DNA of 64,000 nt. It comes from Syngnathus acus. Taxonomy: Eukaryota; Chordata; Actinopteri; Syngnathiformes; Syngnathidae. Positions 10,144 to 22,786 of this stretch are shown piece by piece; within the stretch, counting starts at the first letter, position 1, and each line of letters opens with the position of its first letter. The stretch lies in contig NC_051088.1 of NCBI RefSeq assembly GCF_901709675.1, forward strand, positions 1,738,664 to 1,802,663, read 5' to 3'. Below the pieces are notes generated by a model. It saw nothing but the letters and a program-made list of their open reading frames with translations, did no database searches and was not told where the DNA came from. The translations under genes and the position numbers were made by a program.

Positions 10144-11481
10144 GTCTAGTTCATCTGATCCCATCCTACAGGCAGAAATTAAAAACTTCTAAGCCTGTGG
10201 TGAGGACTGTGAGGAAGTGGACAGTGGAGTCAAAGCAGGACCTCCAAGCCTGCTTTGACCGCACCGATTGGGGAGTTTTTGAAGCTGCAACTTCAGACCT
10301 GCATGAACTCATCGATACTGTCACATCATACATCAGTTTTTGGGAGGATTTATGTGTGCAGACTAAGAACCTTCTGCACGTACAACAACGACAAACTTTG
10401 GTTTACACCAAACCTCAGGATGCTGCGCAAAGCCAAGGAGGAGGCCTACAGGAGTGGTGACCGGAACCTGTTCAAGCAGACCAGGAATCGGGAGATCAGG
10501 AAAGCCAAGAGGTGTTACGGGGAGAGCCGGAAGAGACACCTCTCTGCCAATCCTGATCCCTCAACAGTGTGGAAGGTCTGCAGAGCATCAAGGGCTTCAG
10601 AAACCAACCCCTCCAAGTCCTGTGGAGAACCCAAGGCTTGCAAACCAGCTAAACAGGTTCTACTGCAGGTTTGAACGGTCCACCCACACAACAGGACTTC
10701 CAGCAGCACAATAAACATACACACCTCCCCCCACAACCCCTCTGTCCACACCTCCATCATCGTTATCACCTACTCTCTCTCTTACAGAAGCCACGCCCGC
10801 ACTTCAGATCCGCGAGGAGGAGGTGTGTCAGATGTTCCGGAGACAAAAGGTCAGGAAGGCACCAGGCCCAGACGGCATGTCCTCCTCCTGCTTGAAAGTC
10901 TGAGCTGAACAACTGGCACCCACCTTTGCACGGATCTTCAACCATTCCCTGGAGCTGTGTGAGGTGCCCTCGTGCTTCAAGAGCTCCACCATCGTACCGG
11001 TGGCCAAGAAACCCGCCATCACAGGTTTGAATGACTATAGACCTGTCGCCCTGACATCTGTGGTCATGAAATCTTTTGAGAGGTTAGTGTTGAACCACCT
11101 GAAGGACATCACGGGCCCCCTGCTCGACCCCCTGCAGTTTGCCTACCGGGCAAACAGGCCGGTGGACGATGCGGTCAACATGGGATTGCACTACATCCTG
11201 CACCACCTGGACACCCCAGGGATGTACGCCAGGATCCTGTTTGTGGACTTCAGCTCAGCGTTCAACACCATCGCTCCTGACATCCTCCACCAGAAGCTCA
11301 TCCAGCTCGCGGTGCCTGCTTCAACCTGTCAGTGAATCACCAGCTTCCTGACCAACAGGAGACAACGTGTGAGGCTGGGGACCATCACATCCGACACCTG
11401 GACCACCAATACTGGCGCCCCCCACTGCTCTTCTCTTTCTACACTAACGATTGCTCCTCAGGCGACTCTTCTGTGAAGCTA

Positions 11482-11635
11482 CTTTTTGTATTGTTTACTT
11501 GAATGTTTTGTTTGTCTGTGGACCAATTGGGTGTAATATGTCTTGTCACCGTGGGATAGTAGGAAACGCAATTTCGATCTCTTTGTATGTCTTGACGTGA
11601 AGAATTTGACAATAAAGCAGACTTTGACTTTGACT
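11482..11635 (+). mobile_element. Short LINE/SINE 3' tail replacing part of LINE B RT
   Basis: About 154 bp ending gactttgactttgact with AATAAA-like signal aataaagcagactttg. It replaces some 370 bp of RT sequence present in copy A (410-785). The ACTTTG tail is the same as that of the SINE at 59061-59341, implying a common LINE partner. Confidence 0.7.
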
Positions 11636-12303
11636 ATCCTCTGCACCTCCATCACTGTCTGGTTTGGATCGGCCACCAAACAAGACAAGCACAGACTGCA
11701 ACGGACAATCAGGACTGCAGAAGAGATAATCAGAACCAACCTCCCATCTATTCAGGACTTGTACCTGTCCAGGACCAGGAAACGTGCAAGTAACGTCTCT
11801 CCAGACCCTTCTTACCCAGGTTGCAGTCTGTTCGAACTACTCCCCTCCGGACGGCGTTACAGAGTACTGTACGCCAAAACCAGCAGACACAGAGACAGCT
11901 TCTTCCCCCAGGCTGTCGCTCTGATGAACTCACACCACTTTTAGAGTCTCAGAGACATTCCTGTGCAATAACATCCTGCTCTCAACGCTTTATCTTTGAA
12001 TTGTCTGTATTATGTGTACTATGTGTCCACTCTGCATCCATTGCAGCCTGGTCATCCTGGAAGAGGGATCCTCCCATTTGTGGTCTCTTCAAGGTTTCTC
12101 ATTTCCCCAAGTAGGAGTTTTGAGTTTTTCCTTGCCCTCCTGGGAGTTTACGATCAGGGGATGTTTGAGAATATTTGTAAATTTTCGCACATGTCCTGAG
12201 TGTTGTTAGTCACCTAAATGTTGAACAGAGGCTGAGAAGTACCGAAGTCAAATTCCTTGTTTGGCATGCTCAAACATGGCCAATAAAAATTCTTGAATCT
12301 TGA

Positions 12304-12848
12304 ACGCTTCCCCAGGGAGGCGTCCAGGAGGCATCCTACTGAGATGCCCGAGCCACCTCATCTGGCTCCTTTCAACGTGGAGGAGCAGCGGCTCTTCTCC
12401 GAGACTCTCCCAGATGACCGAGCGTCTCACCCTATCACTAAGGGAGAGCCCGGACACCCTGCGGAGGAAACTAATTTTGGACGCTTGTATCCGGGCTCTT
12501 TTTCTTTCAGTTACGACCCATAGCTCGTGACCATAGGTCAGGGTAGGAGAGTAGATCGACCAGTAAATTGAGAGCTTTGCCTTTTGGCTCAGCTCTCTCT
12601 TCACCACGACGGACTAGTACAGAGTCCGCATTACAGCAGACGCTGCACCGGTCCGCGTGTCGATCTCACGCTTCATCCTGCCCTCGCTCGTGAACAAGAC
12701 CCCAAGATACTTGAAATCCTCCACTTGGGGCAGGATGTCATCCCTGATCCGGAGAGGGCATTACACCGAGGACCATGGACTCAGATTTGGAGGTACTGAC
12801 CCTCATCCCGACCGCTTCACACTCGGCTGCGAACCGCTCTAGTGACGT
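12304..12848 (-). pseudogene. Rex3-like ORF, thumb/C-terminal middle piece
   Basis: Minus-strand codons read KRELSQKAKLSIYWSIYSPT, LTYGHELWVVTERKRARIQA, FLRRVSGLSLSDRVRRSV and LRRMPPGRLPGE-like residues (here SRMPPGRLPGEAF). 12608-12848 holds the region before it with indels. It sits between LINE copies B and C, which split one ancestral ORF. Confidence 0.82.
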
Positions 12849-15800
12849 TGACGTCATGATGGCGCCGCGGATGGCCGCCATGGTGAGTCGCTCTGTTTCT
12901 TTGTCTTATTTTGTGTGTTTTCTGTGTCCTCTGCTGTCCATCCCGGATCACTTTTACAAGAGAAGCGTTGATAAACATCGGACAGTCTTCTTCTGGTATT
13001 TTCTCTCCTGTTTTCTCTGATTCAGACTGTTTGTCGGAGATTTTAGCCGGAGCGGCGGTGCTATACAAGCTAGCGCGACGATGGCGACGCGGAAAACGAG
13101 CCGGAGCCCTCGTAAAACTGAGGCAGAGAGGGTTCCGTTCTACCCTACCGTCAATTCATCTGGCGAATGTCCGCTCCCTGGCGAACAAGATGGACGAACT
13201 GCTGCTCCTCACTTCAAGGAACACGGACTTCAGCAGATCCGCTGCGCTGTGTTTTGTTGAAACGTGGCTTAGCGAACGCACCCCCCACCACGCCGTGGAG
13301 TTAGCTGGGTTTCGGCTAACGTGTGCAGATCGCAGCGCGGAGCTCTCCGGAAAATCAAAGGGAGGTGGTCTCTGTTTCTACATTAATGAACGTTGGTGTA
13401 CTGATGTCATGGTGTTGAAAGAGTTTTGCAGCCCTCTCCTAGAAACACTTTTCATAAACTGCCGGCCGTTCTATTCACCACGGGAGTTCTCCTCGATCGT
13501 CATGGCGGCTGTTTACATTCCACCACACGCACGTGCGAGTGAAGCCACGCAGATGCTGGCTGACCAGGTGACAGACATGGAGAAACTTCTACCAAATTCA
13601 CTAATCATTGTTCTGGGTGATCTTAACAGGGCGAACCTCGCACAAGAACTCCCCAGATACAGACAGCACATAACGTGTCCCACCAGAGGGGCACAGACAC
13701 TGCACCACTGCTACACCGTAATTAAGGATGCATACCACTCTGTGGCTCGTGCAGCTTTAGGACTCTCAGACCACTGTCTAGTTCATCTGATCCCGGCCTA
13801 CAAGCAGAAACTAAAAACTTCTAAGCCTGTGGTGAGGACTGTGAGGAAGTGGACAGTGGAGTCAAGGCAGGACCTCCAAGCCTGCTTTGACTGCACCGAT
13901 TGGGGAGTTTTTGAAGCTGCAACTTCAGACCTGGATGAACTCACTGACACTGTCACATCATACATCAGTTTTTGTGAGGATCTGTGTGTGCAGACTAAGA
14001 CCTTCTGCACGTACAACAACGACAAACCTCGGTTTACACCGGACCTCAGGAGGCTGCGCAAAGTCAACGAGGAGGCCTACAGGAGCGGCGGCCGGGACCT
14101 GTTCAAGCAGACCAGAAACACACTGAACCGAGAGGTCAGGAAAGCCAGGAGGTGTTACGGGGAGAGCCTGGAGAGACACCTCTCTGCCAATCCTGATCCC
14201 TCAACATTGTGGAAAGGTCTGCAGAGCATCACGGGCTTCAAGAAACGAACCTGTGGAGAGCCCAAGGCTTGCTAACCAGCTAAACAGGTTCTACTGCAGG
14301 TTTAATCGTTCCTCCCACACAACGGGACCTCCTGCAGCACAGTCTACATACACACCTCCCCCCACAAACCCTCTGTCCACACCTCCATCACCATTGTCAC
14401 CCGCTCTCTCTCTTGCAGAGGCCACACCCGCACTCCAGATCCGTGAAGAGGAAGTGCGCCAGATGTTCCGGAGACAAAAGATCAAGAAGGCACCGGGCCC
14501 AGACGGCGTGTCACCTTCCTGCTTGAAAGTCTGTGCTGAGCAGCTGGCACCCACCTTTGCACGGATCTTCAACCGTTCCCTGGAGCTGTGTGAGGTGCCC
14601 TCGTGCTTCAAGAGCTCCACCATCGTTCCAGTGGCCAAGAAGCCCGCCATCACAGGTTTGAATGACTATAGACCTGTCGCACTGACATCTGTGGTCATGA
14701 AATCTTTCGAGAGGTTAGTGCTGAACCACCTGAAGGATGTCACGGGCCCCCTGCTTGACCCCCTCCAGTTTGCCTACCGGGCAAACAGATCGGTGGATGA
14801 TGCGGTCAACATGGGACTGCACTACATCCTGCACCACCTGGACACCCCAGGAATGTAGCCAGGATCCTGTTTGAGGACTTCAGCTCAGCGTTCAACACCA
14901 TCGCTCCTGACATCCTCCAACAGAAGCTCATCCAGCTTGCGGTGCCTGCCCCCACCTGTCAGTGGATCACCAGCTTCCTGACCAACAGGAGACAGCGTGT
15001 GAGGTTGGGGAGCATCACATCCTCTCCCCACTGCTCTTCTCTCTCTACACCAACGATTTCTGATCAGGTGATTCTCCAGTGAAGCTCCTGAAGTATGCAG
15101 ACGACACCACTCTCATCTGACTGATCCAGGACGGTGATGAGACTGCGTACAGACAGGAGGTGGAGCGGCTGGTCCACTGGTGCAGCCAAAACCACCTGGA
15201 GCTGAACCCGCTCAAGACCGTGGAGATGACAGTGGACTTCAGGCGTGACCCTTCACCACTTTCACCCCTCACTATCCGCAGTAATACTATTCTCTCCACA
15301 GACACCTTCAAGTTCCTGGGAACCACAATCTCTCGGGATCTGAAATGGACCGGCCACATAGACTCTGTCCGCAAGAAGGCCCAGCAGAGGCTGTACTTCC
15401 TGAGACAGCTCAAGAAGTTCAACCTGCCGCGGGAGCTGCTGAAGACTTTCTACACTGCCATCATCCAGTCTGTCCTCTGCACCTCCATCACTGTCTGGTT
15501 TGGATCGGCCTCCAAACAAGACAAGCACAGACTGCAACGGACAATCAGGACTGCTGAAAAAATCATTGGAATCAACCTCCCATCTATCCAAGACTTGTAC
15601 CTGTCCAGGACCAGGAAACGTGCAAGGAACATCTCTACAGACCCTTCTCACCCAGGTTGCAGTCTGTTTGAACTACTCCCCTCCGGACGGCATTATAGAG
15701 CTCTGTACGCCAAAACCAGCAGACACAGAGACAGCTTCTTACCCCAGGCTGTTGCTCTGATGAACTCACACCACTCAGAGTCTCAGAGTCATTCCTGTGC

Positions 15801-16138
15801 AATAACATCCTGCTCTCCACACCTTTTTTGAATTGTCTACACTATTTGTACTATGTGTCCTCTCTGTATCCATTGCAGCCTGGTCATCCTGGAAGAGGGA
15901 CCCTCCCATCTGTGGTCTCTTCTCAAGTTTTCTCATTTCCCCTAGCTGGAGTTTTGAGTTTTTCCTTGCCCTCTTGGGAGTTTAAGGTCAGGGGATGTTT
16001 GAGAATATTTGCCATTTTTCACACATCCTGAGTGTTGTTAGTCACCTAAATGTTGAACAGAGGCTGTGATGTACCGAAGTCAAATTCCTTGTTTGGCACG
16101 CTCAAACATGGCGAATAAAAACTCTTGAATCTTGAATC
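12849..16138 (+). mobile_element. Rex1-like LINE copy C, near full length
   Basis: About 3.29 kb from gacgtcatgatggcgccgcg to the CTTGAATCTTGA tail. It is inserted in the Rex3 RT region. It is collinear with copy D over its whole length and lacks internal insertions. The 5' start is shared by B, C and D, suggesting near-complete elements. Confidence 0.9.
12858..15775 (+). pseudogene. LINE ORF2-like polyprotein, broken (copy C)
   Basis: Endonuclease then RT as in copy D. Endonuclease motifs: [18 protein letters not shown], and [10 protein letters not shown]; the middle TLDHCY is changed to TLHHCY. An 8-bp deletion near 14251 shifts the frame (cgaacctgtgg versus cgaaccccccgtcctgtgg in D). A deletion near 14856 gives a stop, GLFE replaces GLFV-like residues, and about 43 bp covering the PQG block is lost near 15020. 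The later part 15160-15775 is open. Inactive. Confidence 0.87.
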
Positions 16139-17611
16139 TTGAGAGCTGGAGATCACGGTTTGAAGAAGCCAACACCATCACGTCGTCTCCAAAAAGATGC
16201 AATGCTGAGGTCCCCAAACCGGACACCCTCAACACCTCGGCTGCGCCTAGAAATTCTGTCTATAAAACTTATGAACAGAATCGGTGACAAAGGGGAGCCT
16301 TCACTGGGAACGAATCCGACTTACTGCCGGAAATGCGGACCAAACTCTGGCATCGATGATACAGGGACCGAACCGCCCTTATCAGTTGGTTCGGCACCCC
16401 GTACTTCCGAAGCACCCTCCACAAAACTTCCCAAGGGAAACGGTTGAACGCCTTCTCCAAGTCCACAAAACACATGTGGACTGGTTGAGCAAATTCCCAT
16501 GCACCCTCGAGGATCCTGCCGAGGGTATAGAGCTGGTCCACTCTTCCACGGCCAGGACGAAAACCACACTGCTCCTTCTGAATCTGAGGTTCGACCTCCC
16601 GATGGACCCTCCTCTCCAGCACCCCTGAATAGGCCTTACCAGGGAGGCTGAGGAGTGTAATTCCTCTGTAGTTGGAAGACACCCTCCGGTCGCCCTTCTT
16701 AAAGAGGGGAACCACCACCTCAGTCTGCCAATCCAGAGGCACCGTCCCCGATGTCCACGCAATGTTGTAGAGGCGTGTTAGCCAGGACAGCCCCACAACA
16801 TCCAGAGCCTTTAAGAACTCCGGGCGGATCTCATCCTCCCCCGGGGCCTTACCTCAGAGGAGTTTTTTAACTACCTCAGTGACTTCGACCCCAGAGATTG
16901 GAGGGTCCACCTCAGAGTCTCCAGGCCCTGCTTCCACAATGGAAGGCGTGTCGGGGAATTGAGGAGGTCTTCGAAGTGTTCTCCCCACCGACTCACGACA
17001 TCCCGAGTCGAGGTCAGCTGCACGCCATCTCCACTGTAAACAGTGTTAATGGTGCACTAATTCCCCCTCCTGAGACGCTGGATGGTGGACCAGAATTTCC
17101 TAGAAGCCGTCCGGAAGTCATTCTCCATGGCCTCGCCAAACGCCTCCCACGCCCGGGTTTTTGCCTCAGCAACCGAAGCCGCGTTCCCCTTGGCCATCCG
17201 GTACGTGTCGGTTGCCGGAGTCCCACAGGCCAGAACGGCCCGATAGGACTCCTTCAGCGGGTTCGTGGGTTACCGCCACGACAGGCACCGACCACCTTAT
17301 GGCCACAGTTCGGGTCGGCTGCCTCAACAATGGAGGCACGGAACATGGTCCACTCGGACTCAATGTCCCCCGCCTCCTCCGGGACGTGGGAAAAGCTCTG
17401 CCGGAGGTGGGAGTTGAAGCTCTTCCTGACAGGGGATTCTGCCAGACGTTCCCAGCAGACCCTCACAGTACATTTGGTCTGCCAGGTCGGACCGGCATCT
17501 TCCCTCACCATCGGAGCCAACCCACCACCAGGTGGTGATCAGTTGACAGCTCCGCCCCTCCCTTCACCAGAGTGTCCAAAATACGCGGCCGCAAATCCGA
17601 TGACACAACAA
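16139..17611 (-). pseudogene. Rex3-like ORF, RT and pre-RT piece
   Basis: Minus-strand RT blocks: VPLDWQTEVVVPLFKKGDRR, NYRGITLLSLPGKAYSGVLE, EEQCGFRPGRG-like and FVDLEKAFNRFPWEVLW. The PLCHRFCS segment has replaced the expected LRQGCPLSP block. Near 16150-16200 the catalytic FADD is read as FGDD. Upstream, 16800-17611 covers the linker between endonuclease and RT with several frameshifts. The gene is inactive. Confidence 0.85.
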
Positions 17612-17994
17612 GCGAAAACACAAACTCCAGCCGAATCAGCCACTACAGGTTAATTAAAGGCCATATCATAGAAATGTGTCTTTAGACGTGTCTGAAATGT
17701 TTCTACTGAGGTAGCAGTTCTAATATCCATTGGTAGGGCATTCCAAAGCCCTGCAGCCCGAATAGAAAATGGTCTAGAGCAGCGGTGGCCAACCCGCGGC
17801 TCGCGAGCCGCATGCGACTCTTTGGCTGGTTTCATGCGGCTCTTTTACGTTCATATCAACATTTGTGTTTATTTTTCGTGCGTATTTGCTTCGCTTGAGT
17901 TCAATATGGTATTTTGGTCAAACGCGCATGCGCGTGAGGTGAAATCCTGCAAAGGAGGAGGGACAAACAGAGCGATTGGTTTTGCTGGCTTTTT

Positions 17995-18323
17995 AATGAA
18001 TGGCGACTGTGACTACGGGGGCCCATTAGGTCCAGAAAAGCTTAAAGTTGTTTTTTGTTGAACGCTATGGCAAGCCATTCTGCCTGATATGTCGGACGTC
18101 ATTGGCGCATTTAAAAGCTTCAAATGGTCAGCGCCACTTCAGCTCACTTCATGCCAATATCGATAAGGACTTTGCAAAAGGGACTGAATTTCGCAAGCAC
18201 ACGTTTGGAGACTTTGAAAAGTCAGGCAAAAAAATAGGTACAGTTTTTCAAAAAAATTACGAAGCACTCAGAGACTGTCACACTTGCATTGTTTCAACAG
18301 GCTTGGAACATTGCACGGGCTAA
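17995..18323 (+). pseudogene. hAT transposase N-terminal remnant
   Basis: Plus-strand residues MNGDCDYGGPLGPEKLK, then in the next frame FFVERYGKPFCLICRTSLAH, LKASNGQRHFSSLHANI and FGDFEKSGKKI. The CLIC...H...H zinc-finger-like spacing and text match the entry of Charlie8/EPM2AIP1/GTF2IRD2-like hAT transposases. One frameshift joins the pieces, and all later domains are missing. Confidence 0.72.
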
Positions 18324-18428
18324 AAAGCCATACTTTGGCTGTGGTTTTAGTACTGTAGGAGTCAATTTGTCATTATCATGTTGGTGCGTGACATAATAAT
18401 GTCACACAATAAATTTGGCTGAGCAGAG

Positions 18429-18544
<116 letters not shown>

Positions 18545-19197
18545 GGTGTTCATGTGTGCTCATGTGTATGATGTGGCTCTTTGCGATGACACAGTAAAAA
18601 ATGTGGCTCTTGGTCTCTGACTGGTTGGCCACCCCTGGTCTAGAGCATGACCCTGCAGACATTTTTTTGGCCCTCGGGGTTACAAAAAGACTCGCGTTTT
18701 GCGAGCGGAGGTTACGAGACGGAACGTAAGGAACAACTAGGTCGACAAGATATGAAGGCGCTAAGCCATGCAATGAATTATAGGTTAATAGGGGAACCTT
18801 GAAGTCACATCTTAAATGGACCGGGAGCCAATGTAAGTTGGCTAATATTGGGGTAACGTGATCAAATTGTCTTGTCCGTGAGAGCAGCCTTGCAGCAGCA
18901 TTTTGTACTACCGTAATTTTCGGACTATAAGTCGCACCGGAGTATAAGTCGCACCAGCCATAAAATGCCCAAAAAAGTGAAAAAAAACCATATATAAGTC
19001 GCTCCGGAGTATAAGTCGCATTTTGGGGGGCAATTTATTCGACAAAATCCAACACCAAGAACAGTCATGAACGAGCAACAACAGGCTAAACGATAGCTAT
19101 GCGAACGTGACATAAACACAAACTAAGAGCTGAGAACGGCCCTGACGTAAAATTCAGAGTTATTCAAAAAACTATTACATAAATAACACGTTAATAA

Positions 19198-20946
19198 AAC
19201 CATCTGCGTCACTCCAATTCATTAAATCCATCAATCGTCCTTTGTCAACAATGCGTGCGCGCCGCTGACGGCTCTTGCACTTAAAAATATTCCACAGGCC
19301 CATATAACGATATATAAATTATATATCAAATAACTATTATATAAGCAATAATGTTATCAAACCATCTGTGCACTCTAAATCATTAAATCCATCGATCAAA
19401 TTCCTCGTCCTTTGTCAACATCGCCGCGCGTGCGCCCTGACGCCAGCCTCGTCGTTATTCCACAGATTTACTATATAACTATATTGTAGCGTTAACAAAG
19501 TTCAAGGAAAGACGTGGGTTTGGTAAACGGCTCTTTATTTAACAAAACAAACTTACAGGCGTGTGGCGGCGTGGACGTCCAGCCACGAAAGGGGACGAGA
19601 GCTCCATACGATAGGACCGGGCGTGCGTAGAAGCCATGACCGAGCCCCATGCACCGTCCTCGGACAGCCACCCGGCTGAGCGCCGGCCCTCGACTTCCAT
19701 CCACGGAGCTGAAAGGCAGCTCGGTAGAGTAGGACCGGGCGTGCGTAAAAGCATTGTCCGAGCACCATCCACCGTCCCTGGACAGCCACCCGGCCGAGCG
19801 CCGGCGCCCGACTTCAATCCACGAAAGTGAAAGAAAGCTGGACGAGTCGATCTTTGTCCTTTATGTAAACAACCGTCGCGCTGCTGACGCGCGACCGCGA
19901 CGTCAGCAGCGCGACGTCGCGCGTCACTCGTCCAGCTTTCTTTCACTTTCGTGGATTGAAGTCGGGCGCCGGCGCTCGGCCGGGTGGCTGTCCAGGGACG
20001 GTGGATGGTGCTCGGACAATGCTTTTTTTTTTTTTTTTTTTAAGAAAATCATGGTACTGGTACGAGTATTGATTTATGTATTGTTCTCTTCTTGTCATGT
20101 TGTGAAAGAATGTGGGTTGAATAAATACCGAAAGAACAATAGTGTGTTTGTACTGTGCTCTGGTCATTTCGTCAAAGAAGGGATAATAGTCCTCTTCTCT
20201 TCTTGACTGACAATGAATGTGATAGCTTAATACAATCAGCAAATAACAAAATGCGTATTACAGGTAATATTTTATTTCACAACACTTTGCCTTGTTCCTT
20301 TCGTCTCTGCTGTTCACTTCAAACACGCTCCATACGAACGCAATGCTCTCGTATCAGACGCTTGCTCGATCACCTGCTCGTTTGCTGTCACAATGTACCC
20401 TACACAAATCCGAAACATTTGTTGCGGCTCCGAGTCACGACGAGGGGCAAGTTTTGGTTTCCAAGGGTGTTATTATTCCTCTTCAACGTCTCTCCCATAC
20501 AGAGCCGCCTTTTTCACATGTCCGCACGTCACTTTCCTCTCTTTTCATCTGATCGCGGTGGTGCCTTTATGGGCAGTCGGAGAAATCAACGCCAACAAAA
20601 AAAATACATCCAGCCTAGTTAAGACCATACCAAAGACTATAAAAATGGGACCCATTGCCTCCCTGCGTGTGTGACGATCATTGGGACTTAAAAAAAAAAA
20701 GAAAAAAAAAAAAAAATTAAAAAAAAAAAAAAAAATTGGGTGCGTATTATACATGGGTACAGGCTTTTTTCCAGCATCAACATGCCATTGTTAGGGTGCG
20801 TATTATACATGGGGGCGTATTATACACGGAAAAAAACGGTAATTTATATATCGTTATATGGGCCTGTGGAATATTTTTAAGTGCAAAAGCCGTCAGCGGA
20901 CAAAGGACGATTGATGGATTTAATGAATTGGAGTGACGCAGATGGT
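19198..20946. repeat. Inverted duplication inside the family A element
   Basis: 19751-19850 and 19925-20021 are about 100-bp perfect inverted arms around a GC-rich centre. Further out, 19198-19322 is the complement of 20839-20946. Both arms share copy-specific changes (ctgcgtcactcc, gcacttaaaaatatt), so the duplication arose here. The right arm has a truncated family-C element at 20022-20839 in place of 19323-19745. Confidence 0.87.
20022..20839. mobile_element. Truncated family-C TA element with SINE piece
   Basis: Only the right end (acacggaaaaaaacgg) is present; the left terminal repeat is missing at the edge of the palindrome. It includes the same cacttcaaacacgctccata segment as 8205-8500 and the SINE fragment at 20620-20690. 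Confidence 0.78.
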
Positions 20947-21155
20947 TTCGCGCTGCTGTCGTCACTTGAAATTCAAATTACAGTAATCCCTTGCTACATT
21001 GCGGTTCGTTTATCGCGGTTTCATTTTTTTTTTTGAATTTTTTTTTTGAAATTTTTTGAAAAAAAAAAAACACATATAAGTCGCTCCTGAGTATAAGTCG
21101 CCCCCCCACCCAAACTATGAAAAAAACCGCGACTTATAGTCCGAAAATTACGGTA

Positions 21156-22786
21156 ACTGTAGACTTTTGATACTGGATTTAGGAAGACCAGAGAATAATG
21201 CGTTACAGTGGTTCAGGCGCGACGTAATAAACGCATGTATAATAGTTTCCGCATCACCGGTCGAGAGGATCGGATGAATCTTAGAAATATTACTAAGGTG
21301 AAAAAACGCAATTCTAGTTATGTTCTTAATGTGCTTTTGAAAGGAGAGCGTTTGGTCAAATATTACCCCGAGATTAGTTCCAGTATCGCTCTGAGTGATA
21401 GTACGGTTATCCATAGTTATAGTGGTTTCCTTAAATAAGTGGTGAGGTAACGAGCTGGACCAATTATCAACATCTCAGTTTTATCTGGGTTAAGACAAAG
21501 GAAATTGAGAGATATCCATGGCTTGAGCTCCGCAAGGCACGCCTCAAAGATTACAACAGTCCCGCGGATCTGTCATCGATAACGGCATATATAATTGAGT
21601 GTCATCCGCGTAACATTGAAAACTAATATTATATTTACGTATTATGTCTCCAAGCGGAATCATATAAATATTAAATAGAATTGGTCCGAGTACCGTTCCC
21701 TGCAGGACACCACACGTAACACTATAGCGCTCAGAGGTCATATTGCCATGGACCACTCAGTGCGTCCTGTCTGATAGATAGGAATAGAACCAGCCTAGTG
21801 CTGACCCTGAAATACCAACACAGCTTTTAAGGCACTCTAATAAAATATCGAAGTCTACAGTGTCGAAGGCAGCACTAAGATCAAGTAATAACAATACCGA
21901 TGAAGTGTTTGAATCCATAGCTATGAGGACATCATTAGTCACTTTAGCAAGTGCTGTCTCGGTGGAATGATTAGCTCTAAAACCAGACTGAAAAGATTCA
22001 TATAGATTATTGGCGACCATGTAATCAATAAGCTGCTGCGCTACTGCTTTTTCAAAGTTTTGCTATGAATGGGAGATTTGAAACTGGCCTATAATTACTG
22101 AGACAGTCCGGGTCGAGATTTGGTCGCTTAAGAAGCGGTTTAATGATAGCGGTTTTAAAGGCTGTTGGCACTATACCAGAGGAGACAGACAGCTTAATTA
22201 TATTTAAGACGGACGGTCCTAAAATTTGAAATAATTCTTTAAATAGTTTGGCTGGAAGTGCGTTGAGTAAACAAGTTGTTTGTTTAGCCGCACTAACCAA
22301 TTGTGTAAGCCTTTCAAGGGACACGCTTTTAGAATTTGAGAGGATTATTGCATGATCGTCCGCGCCGGTAATCGGCGGTCTCGACTGAGCGATTGGAACG
22401 GTCATCTTGAGCTCATCCCTAATGGATTCAATCTTTCGAGCGAAAAATTTCATGAACTCGTCAGCTGAGTGGAAGGAGCTATCGGAGGTCGGCTGGCATA
22501 GTGTTAGCTTTGCTACTGTATCAAATAAGTATTTAGGATTGTTTTGATTGAGATTATTAACTTGCGAGAAATAATTAGTTTTTGCTAAGATAAGCGCATC
22601 TTTATATTTCAGGAGGCTGTCACGCCATGCCTGATGGAAAACCTCAAGTTTGGTTAAACGGCATTTGCGCTCATGCTTTCTACATAATTGCTTAAGCGTA
22701 CGAGTTTCATCTGTGAACCACGGAGTAGGCATTCTACGGCGAGTTTTCAGACGTAGTGGCGCTACAGAGTCGATGGCATTTAACAA
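21156..22786 (-). pseudogene. L2 ORF2 reverse transcriptase part
   Basis: Three frames in series: 22786-22052 (TPWFTDETRTLKQLCR to YRPVSNLPFIAKL), 22020-21757 (FRANHSTETALAKVTND, LLLLDLSAAFDTVDF) and 21756-21544 ([34 protein letters not shown]). Motif A aspartate and YADD are retained. A tail (SFQKHIKNITRIAFFHLSNI) continues at 21414-21160 before the TA element at 18911-21153. Frameshifts make it inactive. Confidence 0.86.

Larger units (their letters stand above)
6121..12303 (+). mobile_element. Rex1-like LINE copy B, inserted in Rex3
   Basis: Starts near gaagatggcgccgcggatgg, the same 5' end as copies C and D, and ends in CTTGAATCTTGAA. Own DNA is 6121-6425, 6732-7362, 10144-11481 and 11636-12303. 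Coding pieces include [20 protein letters not shown] (6136), [17 protein letters not shown] (6760), an endonuclease part to 7340, and RT at 10964-11335. Frameshifts, a 19-bp loss of the PQG block near 11431 and the replacement of the later RT by a foreign LINE tail make it dead. Confidence 0.88.
18911..21153. mobile_element. TA element with ccgtaattttcggac ends (family A), copy 1, rearranged
   Basis: TA at 18909-18910 and 21154-21155; removing it restores continuous L2 sequence. Ends ccgtaattttcggactataa and its complement, with repeats of ataagtcgctccggag. It holds an inverted duplication and a truncated family-C element, making it 2.2 kb instead of about 1.3-1.5 kb. No transposase frame. 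Superfamily is Tc1/mariner-pogo by the TA target. Confidence 0.9.

Noticed and set aside
19492-19946. Overlapping ORFs suggesting a repetitive protein gene
   Set aside because: They come from the 118-bp minisatellite, lack a stable frame, and recur in all family A elements.
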